A stretch of DNA of 64,000 bases from Stercorarius parasiticus. Taxonomy: Eukaryota; Chordata; Aves; Charadriiformes; Stercorariidae. Below, in pieces: positions 38,594 through 50,332 of this stretch (position 1 is its first letter; each line of letters starts with the position of its first letter). The stretch is from the NCBI GenBank assembly GCA_013396915.1, contig VWZL01000114.1, positions 128,691 through 192,690 on the forward strand, given 5' to 3'. The notes under the pieces are model-generated. The model was not told the origin of the DNA, ran no database searches, and saw nothing but the letters and a program-made list of their open reading frames with translations. The position numbers and the translations under genes are program-made.

Positions 38594-38599
38594 AGTAAA
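38594..38599 (+). terminator. Degraded poly(A) signal of type C LTR
   Basis: AGTAAA stands where the related type B LTR has AATAAA, in the context gccagtaaattacattaa. A one-base change would weaken but may not abolish polyadenylation. Confidence 0.4.
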
Positions 38600-38792
38600 T
38601 TACATTAATTTTCCGTAAATCCAATCTGGTTTGCCTGCAACAGTAATTGGTAAGTAATGTCATTGCCCTTATTTCAACCCATGAGTTTTCCCATTCCTAT
38701 TCTTCCTGTACCATCCCCTGTCCCACTGAGGCAGGGGAGAGAGCGAGCAGCTGGGTGGGAGTTTAGCTGCCACCTGGCCCCAACCCAGCACA

Positions 38793-38797
38793 AGAAG
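38793..38797. repeat. Target-site duplication, right (agaag)
   Basis: Exact repeat of 38036-38040, immediately following the end of the type C LTR. Confidence 0.8.
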
Positions 38798-41707
38798 TCT
38801 ACATAAGGTAGTGCAAAAAAAGATGTTGTATTAGTGTGCAGAAGAAAAGTGTAGACAAAGTACCGGCATTGCTGTGAAGAATTAGTGGGTGAATAAACTC
38901 TGAAAAACCCCCGCCGGTTGGCAGACACAAAGTCAAATACCGGGGTGCCAGATGTCTGTGTAGCTGTGGGCTCCATCTGTAGCAAATACTTTCATGCCAT
39001 ATGTTATTTTATATCAAATGGTGGTAAGATTACATCATAAATTTATGGAAAAACAGCTCTGCTCCCATCTCTCACTGTTCTTCCTTATTCTGTCATCTCT
39101 CTTTGTCACTATTGAAAAATAAATTCTATAGGCAACTATCTTTCTACAGACTATATTTCCCCTTTCACTCCAAAAAGTGGCTCACTGAACTGCTGGTCTC
39201 TGAAGAGTTAATGTCCAGATATTAGCCACTAATTAGTCTGATAATTCTACCAATCCCTGTTCCGCAAGCGCATGGTGTTTCCTTTTACAGGACTAGCATT
39301 AATGTTATAATTACACTTTCACATGTTTTAATTTTGCAGGATATAGCAAAACTATATTTAATCTTATAACATAAATACATTAAATATAAACAGAGAAGTT
39401 TTGAGCCCACACTCATTCTAAGGAGACAAAGTAGTGACAAAAATTCAGCAGGAACAAGTGCTCTGGGGATTTTTGGTTGGTTAGTTGGGTGGTTCTTTTT
39501 GTTTGCAAAACTGTAGAAACACTGACAATGCAAAATTTTATCATTTGTACTAGTTAAATTGAATACTTTTTGTTTTCTTATGACAGTCCCCAGAACCTGG
39601 CCATGTTTTCATTATAGACACAAATTACTTATTAAAAAAAAAGTTGATAGATTATAGTTAGTTTGAATGCAGACCATGATTTCTCACATCATCAAGTTTT
39701 ACTCAGCTTTATACTTTCTTTGTGATCCCTTAATTGTGACTGGAACTGTTTGGATCATAATATAACAGAGAACACCTTCAGAACGTCTCTAATTTCATCA
39801 CCGTTTTGGACTTGTCCCTAGGATAGCATTTTGATACATTTGAGATTTCAAAATGACTATTAAGACCTGAGATTCAGCTCTCCTTCCTTCAGCATGATAC
39901 TGCAATGTCCCTGCTTTCATGGCTGAGGTGAGCATATATTGACGTTCATTCATGAGGTCCCCTATTCCTTATTCTATATCTTACTGTTTGGTAGTAAGGG
40001 CAATGTTGAGTCAATGTAAAGTTTGCTTTACCCTAAGCAGAAGCTGGCATTTGGCCCTATTCTTTGTCTTTCATAAAGCCTCACAATATTCTTGGAACTT
40101 GGACTTGATTCTGGTTCATTCACTTCTCTATAAACTGAGTAATCTCATTTGAGTCAGTATACATATAGTGCAATAAAAATAGCATGAGAAGAGGATCCAG
40201 CTGCTGACTTTGTACTTGTGTTGTTATTTTATCTGTCCTTTTAAAGAAGGTAGAAAGCGATAACATCTATATTTCTTTTAGTTTAATTCTAGTTTCCTTT
40301 ATCATTCTTCAGAAATTTCTTTGGCTAAGAGTTGCAGAACACAATAATTCTGTATTTTGTCAAATTGCCTGTCAGTTGCATTTTTTTGTGAAAAAGGCAA
40401 TTAAGAAAATAATATTATGTATACCTCATCTATTGAGGGTGTTACAGGAACCTGAAGACAGTCTGGACTATGAGCAATGGTGACTTGAAAGGATTAGGAC
40501 CTTACAAAATGAAATAAGGACAAAATTAGTCACAGGCACAGTATGGGTTTTCACTGTGCTAAATTCAAGTAAGATCACTTTAGACATGAGTGTGATGGGG
40601 AGGACCATGTCCCCAAGAAAACCCCTGAAAATCTTCTATAGAGGTTAAGGTTCTACCTGCCTTTGCATTCTGCCACTCAGCCTCCTCTGCGCTGCCTGGT
40701 TCCCTGCTTTTCCTTTGACTCTGTCCATCAAGGGATTGAATCTGGTGGGGGAGTGGGTAAAAAAAAGTCAACCTGTCATCTTAATATCTGTTGACTGATA
40801 AAAAGTGGAGACTTAATATTACTCTCTCAATGGAAAGAAATAACAATATCTGTAAACTAATATTTCAGATTTTCTCTGTTTTGTAGTACAAGATCCTCCA
40901 GAACTTCATTTATGTCACTATATAGTCATAAACGAATCCATATGCCAGCAACACTCCCAGATGTCAATATGTAATAACAAGATGATACAATTTAGGAGAT
41001 TTCAGGTTTGCTTTTCTGAACCTAGAATCAAAACAATAGAGGCAATTACTCTGCAGAGACCAAGGAAATACTATTAAAATATTCTCCTAATGTTAAATGT
41101 TCTTGGAAAACAGATCTAAAAAAAATTAAATAGTTGGTAGTAGAATTGCAAATTCTCAGCTTCAGGTACCTTCTTTGTTCTCCGAGATCCTCACTCAGCA
41201 TAGGTAAGAAGTTATCCACCATTTGCTTTGGGCAAATGTTTTAAGATATGTCTCTTGACTCTGCTGGGCAGCATCTGCAGCGTTAGGTTTTGTATGGAAA
41301 TGATGTTGTTTCATAGAGTTTCCATTTAGTTTAAATCAACTGTTGTTCTGTTGATGTTGTGAAATGTCCGGCTTGATTCTTGTCTCTCAGATAGCTTTTG
41401 GAAACATTTTCTTGGAACCATGATAAACTGATACATCTGACATAGAAACTGGCAATTTATCTTTGATGTAAGTAGCTTTATGTTTTCAAGACACTGAAAG
41501 GCACAAATACAGACATAGCTGAAAAAAAGAGTTTTATATACCTGTGTGGAGTTTTAATTTCCTTGACACAGATCTTAAAAGTTTTAGAAGAATCTTTTCT
41601 CCTTCGTTAACAATTCTCCTTTTCCACATAACTACATCACTTCTAGTGCAAATACTTGAGAGGGTATGTTTCAATTTATATTGATGTGGGACTGGCAGCT
41701 GAAAGAC

Positions 41708-41745
41708 TATCACTGACTTTAATGGGAATTGATTAGATCCTGCTG
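41708..41745. mobile_element. Trace of an ancient palindromic repeat
   Basis: The string cactgactttaatgggaatt followed by gattagatcctg is close to the CATTGACTTCAATGGGA...GGATC core that recurs in old amniote repeats. It is short, so a chance match cannot be excluded. Confidence 0.35.
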
Positions 41746-43080
41746 GCACTTATACAAGTGAAATTCAATTGCTTGAATGTGTGCAGAAAATGGTCATAAA
41801 CATGATGCAAATGCAGCAGAAAAGAGTTAATTTTTTAATGTGAATCAATGTTTGTGGAAATAAACATACCACACATTGCAGCCTGGAGAGGATAAAGGAG
41901 GTAAAGGTTACTTAGTAAACCAGTTAGAAGAAAATTTTAGAGGTAGCCTTAGAGTTTACTGAGAGGGAACACCACTTGAATATTTGGGCAAACTAATTAT
42001 CATTTGATAGCTATTGTAATTTGCTAGGTATTACTAACTGTGTTGAAGGATGGTGCATTGTCCACTGTCTCCATTGACTCATTGGGTTTATTGGATCAGA
42101 ATCAAAACTTCTATCTATACTGGCATGGAATTGTATTGGAGTTTGTTGCCTGGCCACAGGAGAACGATAGCTTTTGGACTGCGTGGGTACTTTGAGCTCA
42201 ATTATCTTAATTTGCTCTGCTGGCAAGGGAACTAATAAGAGCTGTTAATTCCTTATTTGATATATTCCATGTTACATGGTGTGCTTTTCTGACTAAGCTT
42301 GCCCCTCTGCAGCAATTTGAGACACTTCTGGAATGAGTGAAAGAGAATTCAACTTGTCATATTTTTAAACAAAATATATGTTCTTTTCTACGAGTTAGCA
42401 CTTTGGTGTAAATAACAGGGTAGCATGGCATGACTCACGATCCTCAGGATTCATTACTTAAATCCATTTGTGTACTTTTATAATGTAGTGTAATTTCTGA
42501 AATGCTTATAGCTTTTTCAGCTTTACGCTTACAAGAGAAAAAAAATGCCTATATAATTCAAATTAAAGTGAGAGACCACATAAAAAGCAAGAAAGGTTAA
42601 AACTTAGCACTATCAAAAGACCAGATCTTGCAGTCCTTCCCACACTCCTCATGGTTTTTTTTCCTCTGAGTAAGATTTAAGAAAAGAGCTTCTTAACTTT
42701 CCTCTGAGCCATTACCAGTATAAATAGCCATACTCAATGGCTTGGGTTTGCATCTCTCTTCTTTTACCTCCAAATACCACTATATTTTTTCTCTATTATT
42801 TGTTGTTATTGCAGGAACCACAGCTAGTCTAAAGCTATATTCCTTACACATACCAAGCACTTACCATTTGCAATAGGAATGAGAGCTACCCTTTACTAGC
42901 AGTACTGGAAGGCCACAGTGACGCTTTATCAGTGATTTTCCATAGTTTTGAAGTCTGATGTGCAGTACAGTAGCATCAGACTTCTCTTTTCATGTCTGGG
43001 GAAGTCCGAAAAGCAAGTGGAACATGTGAGGGGTACATCCTGGGAGCTAACATTTATTCCTCATTTTCTGAGGTTATAAA

Positions 43081-43136
43081 CCTGGCCCCGGTAAAATCAA
43101 AGGGACCTTTGCCTCAGACTTTAGTGAGGCGAATAG
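43081..43136. mobile_element. Trace of an ancient palindromic repeat
   Basis: cctggccccggtaaaatcaa and gggacctttgcctcagactt fit, with changes, an old amniote repeat I recall as CCTGGCCCC...TCAATGGGA...TTTTGCC...GACTTCAGTGGGGCC. The assignment rests on motif memory. Confidence 0.4.
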
Positions 43137-44130
43137 TTGCGATACTGTGTTACCTCTCTCTACATTGAGTGGGAATTTTATGTATTGCTGCAATGGTGGA
43201 TCACACTTGGTGTTCCCTTCCACGGGTATTACTTTTGATTTTTCTTGCTGATATTTTTCTTGTCCTAAAACATACCATTTTAGGTGGAAATTACAAAATA
43301 AAAAGAACGCTGAAAAACTGGAAATATTGCATGCTTAGGTTTACTATATCTGGTATTCCTTTGACAGAAAGTGAGTGGTTCCCTATTACTAGTCTAAGAA
43401 ATGCAGCATGTTAGTGTAATGTCTTTAAGAATACAGAAGTTAATTTATTTTCTCACCTGATGAGTGGGTCATGACTTGAACACATGAATTGTTGACATCC
43501 TAACACAGCCAGCTCTACAAGTATCCTCTACATCTACTTTTTAAACTGTTATATGTGACTGTTTTGAACTAGATATATACTTTGCTGCAAACAACATGGA
43601 GTCAATGTGCATCCAAATTTCTATTGAAGGCTAATGAATAAGCTGTTAACTAATTTAGCCTAATTGTAGCTTTGTTGTGCTAAAATATAAAACTAACAAT
43701 TCAGCTTTTGCCCTGAGTCTGTTAAATTATATTTTCACCCCTACTGAGTAAGAGTCTAATTAAAAGCTTTTAGCTTCTCATTGTGCATGCTGCTAAGTGA
43801 TGTTGTTCAGTTTATCAAGACTCAGTTATCACTTGATTTAAATGAAAAAAAGGAAAACAACAGGACAACATATTTTCACTTGCTTTTTTGCCAATTGCCT
43901 TGAAAATTGTTCTGTTAACTTGATTATTAAGCAAACCCCATGAAAATCAGAAATACAGAAATATTTTGTTATAATATCAATGGTGTTTTTAATGATTTAA
44001 AAACAGAAATGAAAATATAAACAATGCATTTTCAAACAATGTGACTTGTAAAATAGTACATAGGATTCCTGTGTCTCCTACGTATCCATTGTCTTGAGAG
44101 TTGAGAATGGGTTGATTTAATTTTGGATTT

Positions 44131-44267
44131 GTGGGTTTTTTTTGTTGTTCTTTTCTGTGGGTTTTTTGTTTTCTTGAGGTTTTGGGATTTTTTTTTTTGG
44201 GGGGGGGCTGTTTATAATTGTGCCTTTTTTTTTTGTTTGCTTACTTGTTTGGTTTTTCTGTTTTTAC
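44131..44267. repeat. T/G-rich low-complexity tract with T11-G9 junction
   Basis: The plus strand is almost purely T and G, with runs of T broken by GGG, including 11 T followed directly by 9 G (44188-44207). It is likely unstable in length and prone to sequencing error. No function is indicated. Confidence 0.9.
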
Positions 44268-47200
44268 ATCTGACAGTAGTGAACTGTAGTGATGGATAAA
44301 GACTAGAAGGCAATAGATGACTTCTTAAATGGCTTGAGAGAAAAGTCTTCAGACACAGTAGTCTCCACAAGACCTTGCTAAATGCTGCTGGTGTCCTTCC
44401 GGCCTTGCTCTGCAGTCAACTTCACTCTTTTAGGAGTGTTAATAGACTCTTCATTAAGTTTACAAAGTCTGTGAACGGGAACTAGGAAACTTATTAGAGA
44501 CCCTTTCCTGCTGGTCAGAAAAGTGGTTTTCCTTGTCTTTTGCCTAGCTACAGGTAGGCATTGTTTCCAGTTATTTTTAGGCTGCCTGATAATTTATAGA
44601 TTTATATTAAAAGTCTGAAGAGACTTTGGATTTTAGTGCTTGAGTAGTCATTTGACAGTGGCAGGTGAGTACTGGCAAGATGGAAGACTAAGTGTTGTCC
44701 AAGGGTAAACACACTTGGCAGGGAAATCAAGGAAATTTGCAATTAAAACAGCTGGTCATGACATGCTGTACTTAAAGTAAATGAACCTTAGGGTGGTCCA
44801 TTCTAATAGTATGAGGAGCCAAGTACAATCCTGCTGCAAGTGCACTGCCAGGCTTTTGTCCTGGGGGGAATAAGGGAAAATGGGAGGGAGGGTAGAGCCA
44901 AGGGGAGAAAGGGACACAGGATCTCAGAAGCCAGGGTTTCAAAATAACTATGGCCTTGGTTTCAGACTGTAAGAGTGCATCTATACTGATAAAGTAAACA
45001 GTGTCAGGGAGCAGGAATGAACACTGGAATATTATTGTCCATAGTGTTGAATTCTTAGCATGGTCCTTGACTTGAACTTGGTCTGGGCCAATTAGTGTTT
45101 CTCTAAACAATTCCTAGGCCTGGTCTGGAAGTCAGCATGTGCCAAAAACTACTTAGATGGACAATCCTGTTTTGAAGCTGAGAGAGTTTAATTGTATGGA
45201 TATGGGCTGTTCCGTGCCAGTTGTCCTCATGTCAGCTAATGGGCCTGGACACTGTGTATATTATTCATGTAGGAATAGCACAAGAGTCTAAATGGAAGCT
45301 GACTCAGGGCTTTGAACTGGAATTTTCAACCTTGGCATAACACACAGTAAGTGAGATGTTATGCGTGCTGCTCCAGTATAGATATACACATTTGAGGTAA
45401 TCATGCTAGACTTGCTTTTAGTCAAATGGAGGCATGTTTAAATGGCTCAGATGTGACCTATCCCATTTTAGATAAATGACTAACTAACAATTTCTAGTTA
45501 GCCCTGAACTGTCTCTGGGATACTCCTGGAATTGGCCATGAAATTGTTTGATTTTCTTTTATTTTGCATCCGTTGTGATCCTATAGACCATGTCACGGTG
45601 AGGGTAAATGAAACATGCTATGGTGATAGACGAATGACTGATTATAATCTATCAACACTATAGTTATTTGGGATCACACAAACTCCTCTTTTACACTGTG
45701 GATTAGCATCCACATCTATCACCCTGTCTTCTAATATCTCATCCCTATGTACCTGGCTCCGAGAGGCAAGTAATGTCATGTCTAATTGAGCTGTTGAGGG
45801 CAGTTCTTTACCAGTTGCCAAGATATTCTTCCCTCTCATCTTCTATTGTTTCCTTTGTGAATGTGCAGTGTCTTCTTCAGCATGTCTTTCCCCATCCAGC
45901 GACAGTCTTGTCACTGCAGCTTCAGCCTGACATTGTCATGCTCAGATGTGGGCCTGCCTCATCCCTGCTTTCTCTAAATCCCCTCTCCACGTTGGCATCT
46001 TTCACTGAGCGCTCCGCATGACTTTTCTTTGTGCTGGCTGGTGATGACAGCCGCTTCTCTGTCATTTCCCTTCTTCTCTTATCTAGGCTCCAGATTGATT
46101 TTGAACACAGGCCAGTGACAGAGTTAAAAACAAAAGATGCTTCATAAATTTCTGTGCCTATTTACACTTATATATAATTCAGCTTTCCCACTGGGTCAGT
46201 GGAACTGGCACTGATATGTTAGCAAGAAGCAACACAGGTTGACTTGCTGTCAAGGCAGTCATAAGGGTAAGTTTACAGAGCTTGGAACTGTGAAGAAAAC
46301 ATCGTTTTATTTGACACTTAAGCAAAGCTAAGTTGGAGCAGTTGGGATAACAGAGAACCTCCGCAAGATGCCATTTTTAGAGCTACTTTCCAAAATAAAA
46401 GTATGCTTTAAATCCATGACTCTGTTATTGTCTGCATTTACACTCTGCTCTCTCAAAGGTAATTTTACAAGCTACAATAAAGCACTTCCCAGCATGTAAC
46501 ATTACTGTTCAAGTGTAGCTGTTACTTTTTATTTTTCAAGTGGAGTTGAATGATTAGTAAAGGACCAGGAATTTAAATTGCCTCATCTCTAGTAAATGTT
46601 AACACATGCCTCATATGGCTCTCTCTGAAAGTTTGCATCATCTGGCAAGCGAAGTGTATGTATACATATAATTATGTAAACACATTCTCCCCAGTGTGAT
46701 TCATGGAGATTTAGTGCAGTCAGTGGAAGGTTTTTTGATCACTGTCCTCACTGTGAGTTGCTTAAACATCCGCCTGTCTAGCTGTGAGTCAGATTCGGGG
46801 GTTATATAGCAATGTGCAGTCCTGTGCATGGTAAAAATGTTTGCTGCACCACTCACACTATGAACTGGTCACCTCTTGCTTCAGTTCTCTCTTGCACGTT
46901 TTTCCTGCCTGTAGCCATGATATCTTTCTTAAGAGAGATTTATTCCTTCAATTCTATCTTTTTGTGGCTAAAAGTTCAGAAGAGCTGGCTGGTAAATTGT
47001 ACTCAGGTGTGCTTTAAACCACCTGCTTGTCTCAATACAGCTGACCTTTCATTATTAACACTTCAGTAGACAGACAGTATGCTGCAAGTCATGGTCATTG
47101 CCATACTTGTCTTTCTGGAACTGCTCCTGTGGACAGTAACTGTATCTTACACCTGTAGACTTGATTCTGCACTGAGTCCATCCATAAAAAAATGTCTAGC

Positions 47201-49032
47201 AACATAAACCTGTCAAAAACCGTGCTAGCTTTGCAGATTTAAGACTTCTTCTCTGGCATTATTGGTGGAGCTATTCATAATATCTCTACATGGAGTGAAT
47301 CCTTGAATGACTCAAAGTTTAGTTCTCTAAGAGGTATAGAAGAGGCAATACAATGTCTTCCAAAAGTTGTATAGGAAGAGCTGAACCAAGCTTAGATTTG
47401 TAGCGTATTCAGGAGCCTACGTGGCTCTTGACATAGGCTTCCTGAGAAGCTTGTGGCTTCTCACACACTTGCTGCAGCTATTCTCCCTGAGTTCAGGTGT
47501 GTGTTCATCTGTGAGAGACTCCCTGTGGCAGCCAGTGGAGTCAACAGAGCATCACTTTGAGCAAGTCTTTTCTACCATCTATCCACCTGCTTATTCACTT
47601 AACTCACCCAGGAGTGCATCCATCCAGGCAAAAGTTTTGCTTTACCTATGCTACTGGTGGATAAAGTAGCACAAACCTCTAATCTAAATACATTTCAGCT
47701 CATTCCTCAGTGAAATGGAACATGTTGTATGTTAACTTAGTAATACGGCTATAATTATTTCACATACATAGAAGATTGCTGAGGAAAAAATCTTCGAGGC
47801 AGAGTTAGAAAGGCCAGGATTTTTAATACAGTATATTAATAATATGTTGATGCATATACCTCAGAATCTCAGCACCTCACAATTTCTTTATCACAAAGTG
47901 GTAAATAAATGAGGAAGCTACATATAATTTTAACATGGATTATATGGGGTTATAACATCTAATATGTACAAAAAGCATACATATTTCTCTCTGAAAGTCC
48001 AGCAAATTCCTGTATCTTTCACAAGACATTGATAATTCTTAAGGGATGATGCTGCAATGATCACAAGCAGCAACATTTTCAGATGAGGAAAATCGGTATA
48101 ATGCTGAGGAACGGGTAAACATGGAACAATAATTTATAAAGCTGAATACAGCTGACGCATTAAGATCAAATATGATTAACCATGCCAACTGCCATACTTT
48201 TGCATCTAGAAATAATTAATTCGGTCTTTACCAGTGGAACTGGAAAACGATGACTCTGAGAACACTTGATTTGTAGTGAACAAAAGAATTTCAACGTAAA
48301 GTTCTTGTGAAAATGCATTTATATGTAATGTTTATATACACATATGCAGCCTACTTAAAGGAAAACAGCGAGCTCCCTAATCTAGCAGAACAGGCAGGCC
48401 AAGAATGAAAGCTGGAATATGAAGGAGAACAATTAAAATACAAAACTAGTTATACATTTTCTTTTACAGAGGGTTGGTAGTCACTGGAACCAACTACAAA
48501 GAGAAACCGGAAATTCTGTGTCTTGTTGAATGCAGCTGAAGACAAACTGCTTTTAAAAAAGATGTTACTTAGCTATAATACAAGCATGCTTTACTCAAAC
48601 ACAGATTGTCAAATTGAGAAATACCCCTGCACTTGTCTTGCTGAAGTGGGATTGAGCTTGTTTGTTTCTAAATTATTAATGCCCCACATGTGTTTGTGGC
48701 AGTTGGACAGAGCAACCCTTAAAGGTGCTCAGAAAGTTTGTTTCTTGAATGAGAGAAAGGACAATGTCAATAAACTGGCACTTGCTTATTCTGAAGTGAA
48801 ATCCCTTCTCAAAATTTGCATTAGCTATAAACTGGATTTTACCACTTCTTGGGGTAGGATTTTTCTCTCTCATGAAGGTATAGATATTGCAACACTTAGG
48901 TACATAAAGTAACACTAAGAATACATCTTATACACTAGCCAGCTATTAGAGATCTGAAGTATGCAATAAGCTTCTCTCTCCATTTCTGTAACAGGGTTAC
49001 TTGTACCTTTGTGGACTTCCTTACATTGTAAG

Positions 49033-49037
49033 GCAAC
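49033..49037. repeat. Target-site duplication, left (gcaac)
   Basis: gcaac directly precedes the TG of the type B LTR and recurs exactly at 50185-50189. The 5-bp length fits ERVL-type integration. Confidence 0.88.
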
Positions 49038-49220
49038 TGTGGCGGGTTGACTCTGGCTGGATGCCGGCTGCCCATCAAAGCCACTCTATCACTCCCCTCC
49101 TCAGCTGGGCAGAGAAAAGAAAATATAATGAAAAGCTCATGGGTCAAGATAAGGACAGGGAGATCACTCAGCAATTACTGTTACGGGCAAAACAGACTTG
49201 ACTTGGGGAAATTAGTTTAG

Positions 49221-49226
49221 TTTATT
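49221..49226 (-). terminator. LTR poly(A) signal AATAAA
   Basis: AATAAA on the minus strand in the context ggtaataaactaaac, about 185 bases before the 3' end of the type B LTR. It is the canonical hexamer at the expected R/U5 position. Confidence 0.6.
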
Positions 49227-49444
49227 ACCAATCAAATCAGAGTAGGATAATGAGAAATAAAACCAAATCTTAAAAAAACCTTTACCCCACCCCTGCCTTC
49301 ATCTCAGGCTTCCATTACTCCCATTTTTCTTTACCTCCTCCCCTCAAGCGGCACAGGAGGATGGGGAATGGGGTTGTGGTCAGTTCATCACACGTTGTCC
49401 CTGCTGCTCCTTCCTCCTCAGAGGGAGGACTCCTCACGCTCTTC

Positions 49445-49815
49445 CTTTGCTCCAGCATGGGGTCCCTCCCATAGGAGACAGTTCTCCATGAACTTCACCA
49501 ACATGAGTCCTTCCCACAGGCTGCAGTTCTTCACAAACTGCTCCAGTGTGGATCCCTTCCAAGGGATGCAGTCCTTCAGAAACAGACCAGTCCAGCATGG
49601 ATCCCCCACAGGGTCACAAGTCCTGCCAGCAAACCTGCTCCAGCATGGCCTCCTCTCTCCACGGGTCCACAGGTCCTGCCAGGACCCTGCTCCAGTGTGG
49701 GCTTCCCACAGGGTCACAGCCTCCTTTGGGCATCAGCCTGCTCTGGTGTAGGGTCCTCCATGAGCTGCAGGTGGACGTCTGCTCCACCGTTAACCTCCAT
49801 GGACTGCAGGAGGAC
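49445..49815. repeat. Degenerate tandem array of about 50-bp units inside the type B LTR
   Basis: A core of the form tccag(c/t)(a/g)tgg, usually followed by a tcc-containing stretch, recurs at about 49451, 49541, 49591, 49640 and 49691. Weaker copies lie near 49496 (caacatgagtcc), 49741 (ctctggtgtaggg) and 49786 (tgctccaccg). Spacing is 45-51 bases. The units are diverged from each other, so the array is old and probably part of the LTR as it integrated. Confidence 0.75.
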
Positions 49816-49995
49816 AGCCTGCCTCACCATGGTCTTCACCAAGGGCTGTAGGGGAATCTCGGCTCTGGCGCCTGGAGCACCTCCTCCCCTTCCTTCTTCA
49901 CTGACCTTGGTGTCTGCAGAGCTGTTTCTCTCACATATTCTCACTCCTCTCTCTGGCTTCAATTGCTGTTGCACAGTTGGTCTTTTTCCCCCCTT

Positions 49996-50003
49996 CTTAA
50001 ATA
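49996..50003 (-). promoter_or_regulatory. TATA-like box of type B LTR
   Basis: TATTTAAG on the minus strand, 180 bases inside the LTR start, followed by a short purine run. It is identical to the box in the type C LTR. It would promote leftward transcription. Confidence 0.6.
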
Positions 50004-50184
50004 TGTTATCCCAGAGGCGCTACCACCGTGGCTGATGGGCTTGGCCTTGGCCAGCAGCAGGTCCATCTTGAAGCCAGCTGTCATTGGCTCTATCAGACAT
50101 GGGGAAAGCTTCTCGCAGCTTCTCACAGAAGCCACTCCTGTAGTCCCCCCTGCTACCAAAACCTTGCCATGCAAACCAAATACA

Positions 50185-50189
50185 GCAAC
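50185..50189. repeat. Target-site duplication, right (gcaac)
   Basis: Exact repeat of 49033-49037, directly after the LTR terminus taca. Confidence 0.88.
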
Positions 50190-50291
50190 ATCTTCTGAAA
50201 TACAGCTGGTAGAACAGGTGCTGCAAAGGCATGAAAACTGTGGTCCTGGATAAAACAATAGCAAGTTAATTTTAAAAATTTGCATAGTATG

Positions 50292-50332
50292 AAGGATCCA
50301 TATTGGCCCATATGGTCCAGCAGTATCCCAAA
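50292..50332 (+). mobile_element. Possible LINE/SINE remnant
   Basis: ggatccatattggcccatat followed by ggtccagcagtatccc resembles, with gaps, a motif of old sauropsid LINE 3' ends that I recall as ATACTGGATCAGACC...GGTCCA...CCCAGTATCC. The match is short and partly from memory. Confidence 0.3.

Larger units (their letters stand above)
38041..38792 (+). mobile_element. Solo LTR, type C (endogenous retrovirus, probably ERVL-like)
   Basis: A 752-base LTR from TGCACTGGG to CCCAGCACA, bounded by the 5-bp duplication agaag, in plus orientation. A TATA-like TATTTAAG is at 38227-38234, followed by a purine-rich leader (38255-38350). The 3' part (38593-38792) resembles the same region of the type B LTR at 49-50 kb, sharing pieces like cagtaattggtaagtaatgt and atttcaacccatgagtttt in slightly different form, so B and C are related. 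Compared with B, the middle of C is shorter: the roughly 50-bp repeat array is essentially absent. The poly(A) signal position reads AGTAAA (38594-38599) rather than AATAAA. No retroviral genes flank it. Frames at 37955-38233 and 38674-38985 merely overlap it. Confidence 0.85.
38798..49032. other. Long non-coding stretch
   Basis: No gene found. It contains two traces of an old palindromic repeat (41708-41745, 43081-43136) and a T/G-rich tract (44131-44267). Open frames such as 44772-45110 (minus) and 48523-48912 (plus, 129 codons) have no domain I recognise and no clear exon boundaries. Confidence 0.6.
49038..50184 (-). mobile_element. Complete solo LTR, type B (endogenous retrovirus, probably ERVL-like)
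   Basis: A 1147-base LTR in minus orientation, from TGTATTTGG at 50184 to CGCCACA at 49038, flanked by the perfect 5-bp duplication gcaac. It corresponds to a long LTR type I recognise as widespread in bird genomes. On the minus strand a TATA-like TATTTAAG lies at 49996-50003 and AATAAA at 49221-49226, so the predicted R region is unusually long, about 750 bases, and holds an array of about 50-bp units (49445-49815). Several overlapping frames on both strands (for example 49714-49974 and 49418-49717 minus) stay open because the region is GC-rich and repetitive; these are LTR sequence and are liable to be mis-annotated as genes. No gag-pol-env sequence is present. Intact duplication and moderate decay suggest it is younger than the fragment at 13792-14097. 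Confidence 0.93.

Noticed and set aside
36888..38792. Type A and type C LTRs as the two ends of one provirus
   Set aside because: They are of different types, in opposite orientation, and have only 576 bases without retroviral genes between them.
48523..48912. 129-codon plus-strand frame
   Set aside because: No recognisable family, an overlapping frame on the other strand, and no exon-like borders.
13792..50184. The two type B LTRs as the ends of one provirus
   Set aside because: They are 35 kb apart, unequal in decay and completeness, with no gag, pol or env sequence between; the 49-50 kb copy has its own target-site duplication.
49368..50285. Cluster of frames of about 70-127 codons on both strands
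   Set aside because: All overlap the type B solo LTR and its repeat array or its immediate edge; they are non-coding LTR sequence.
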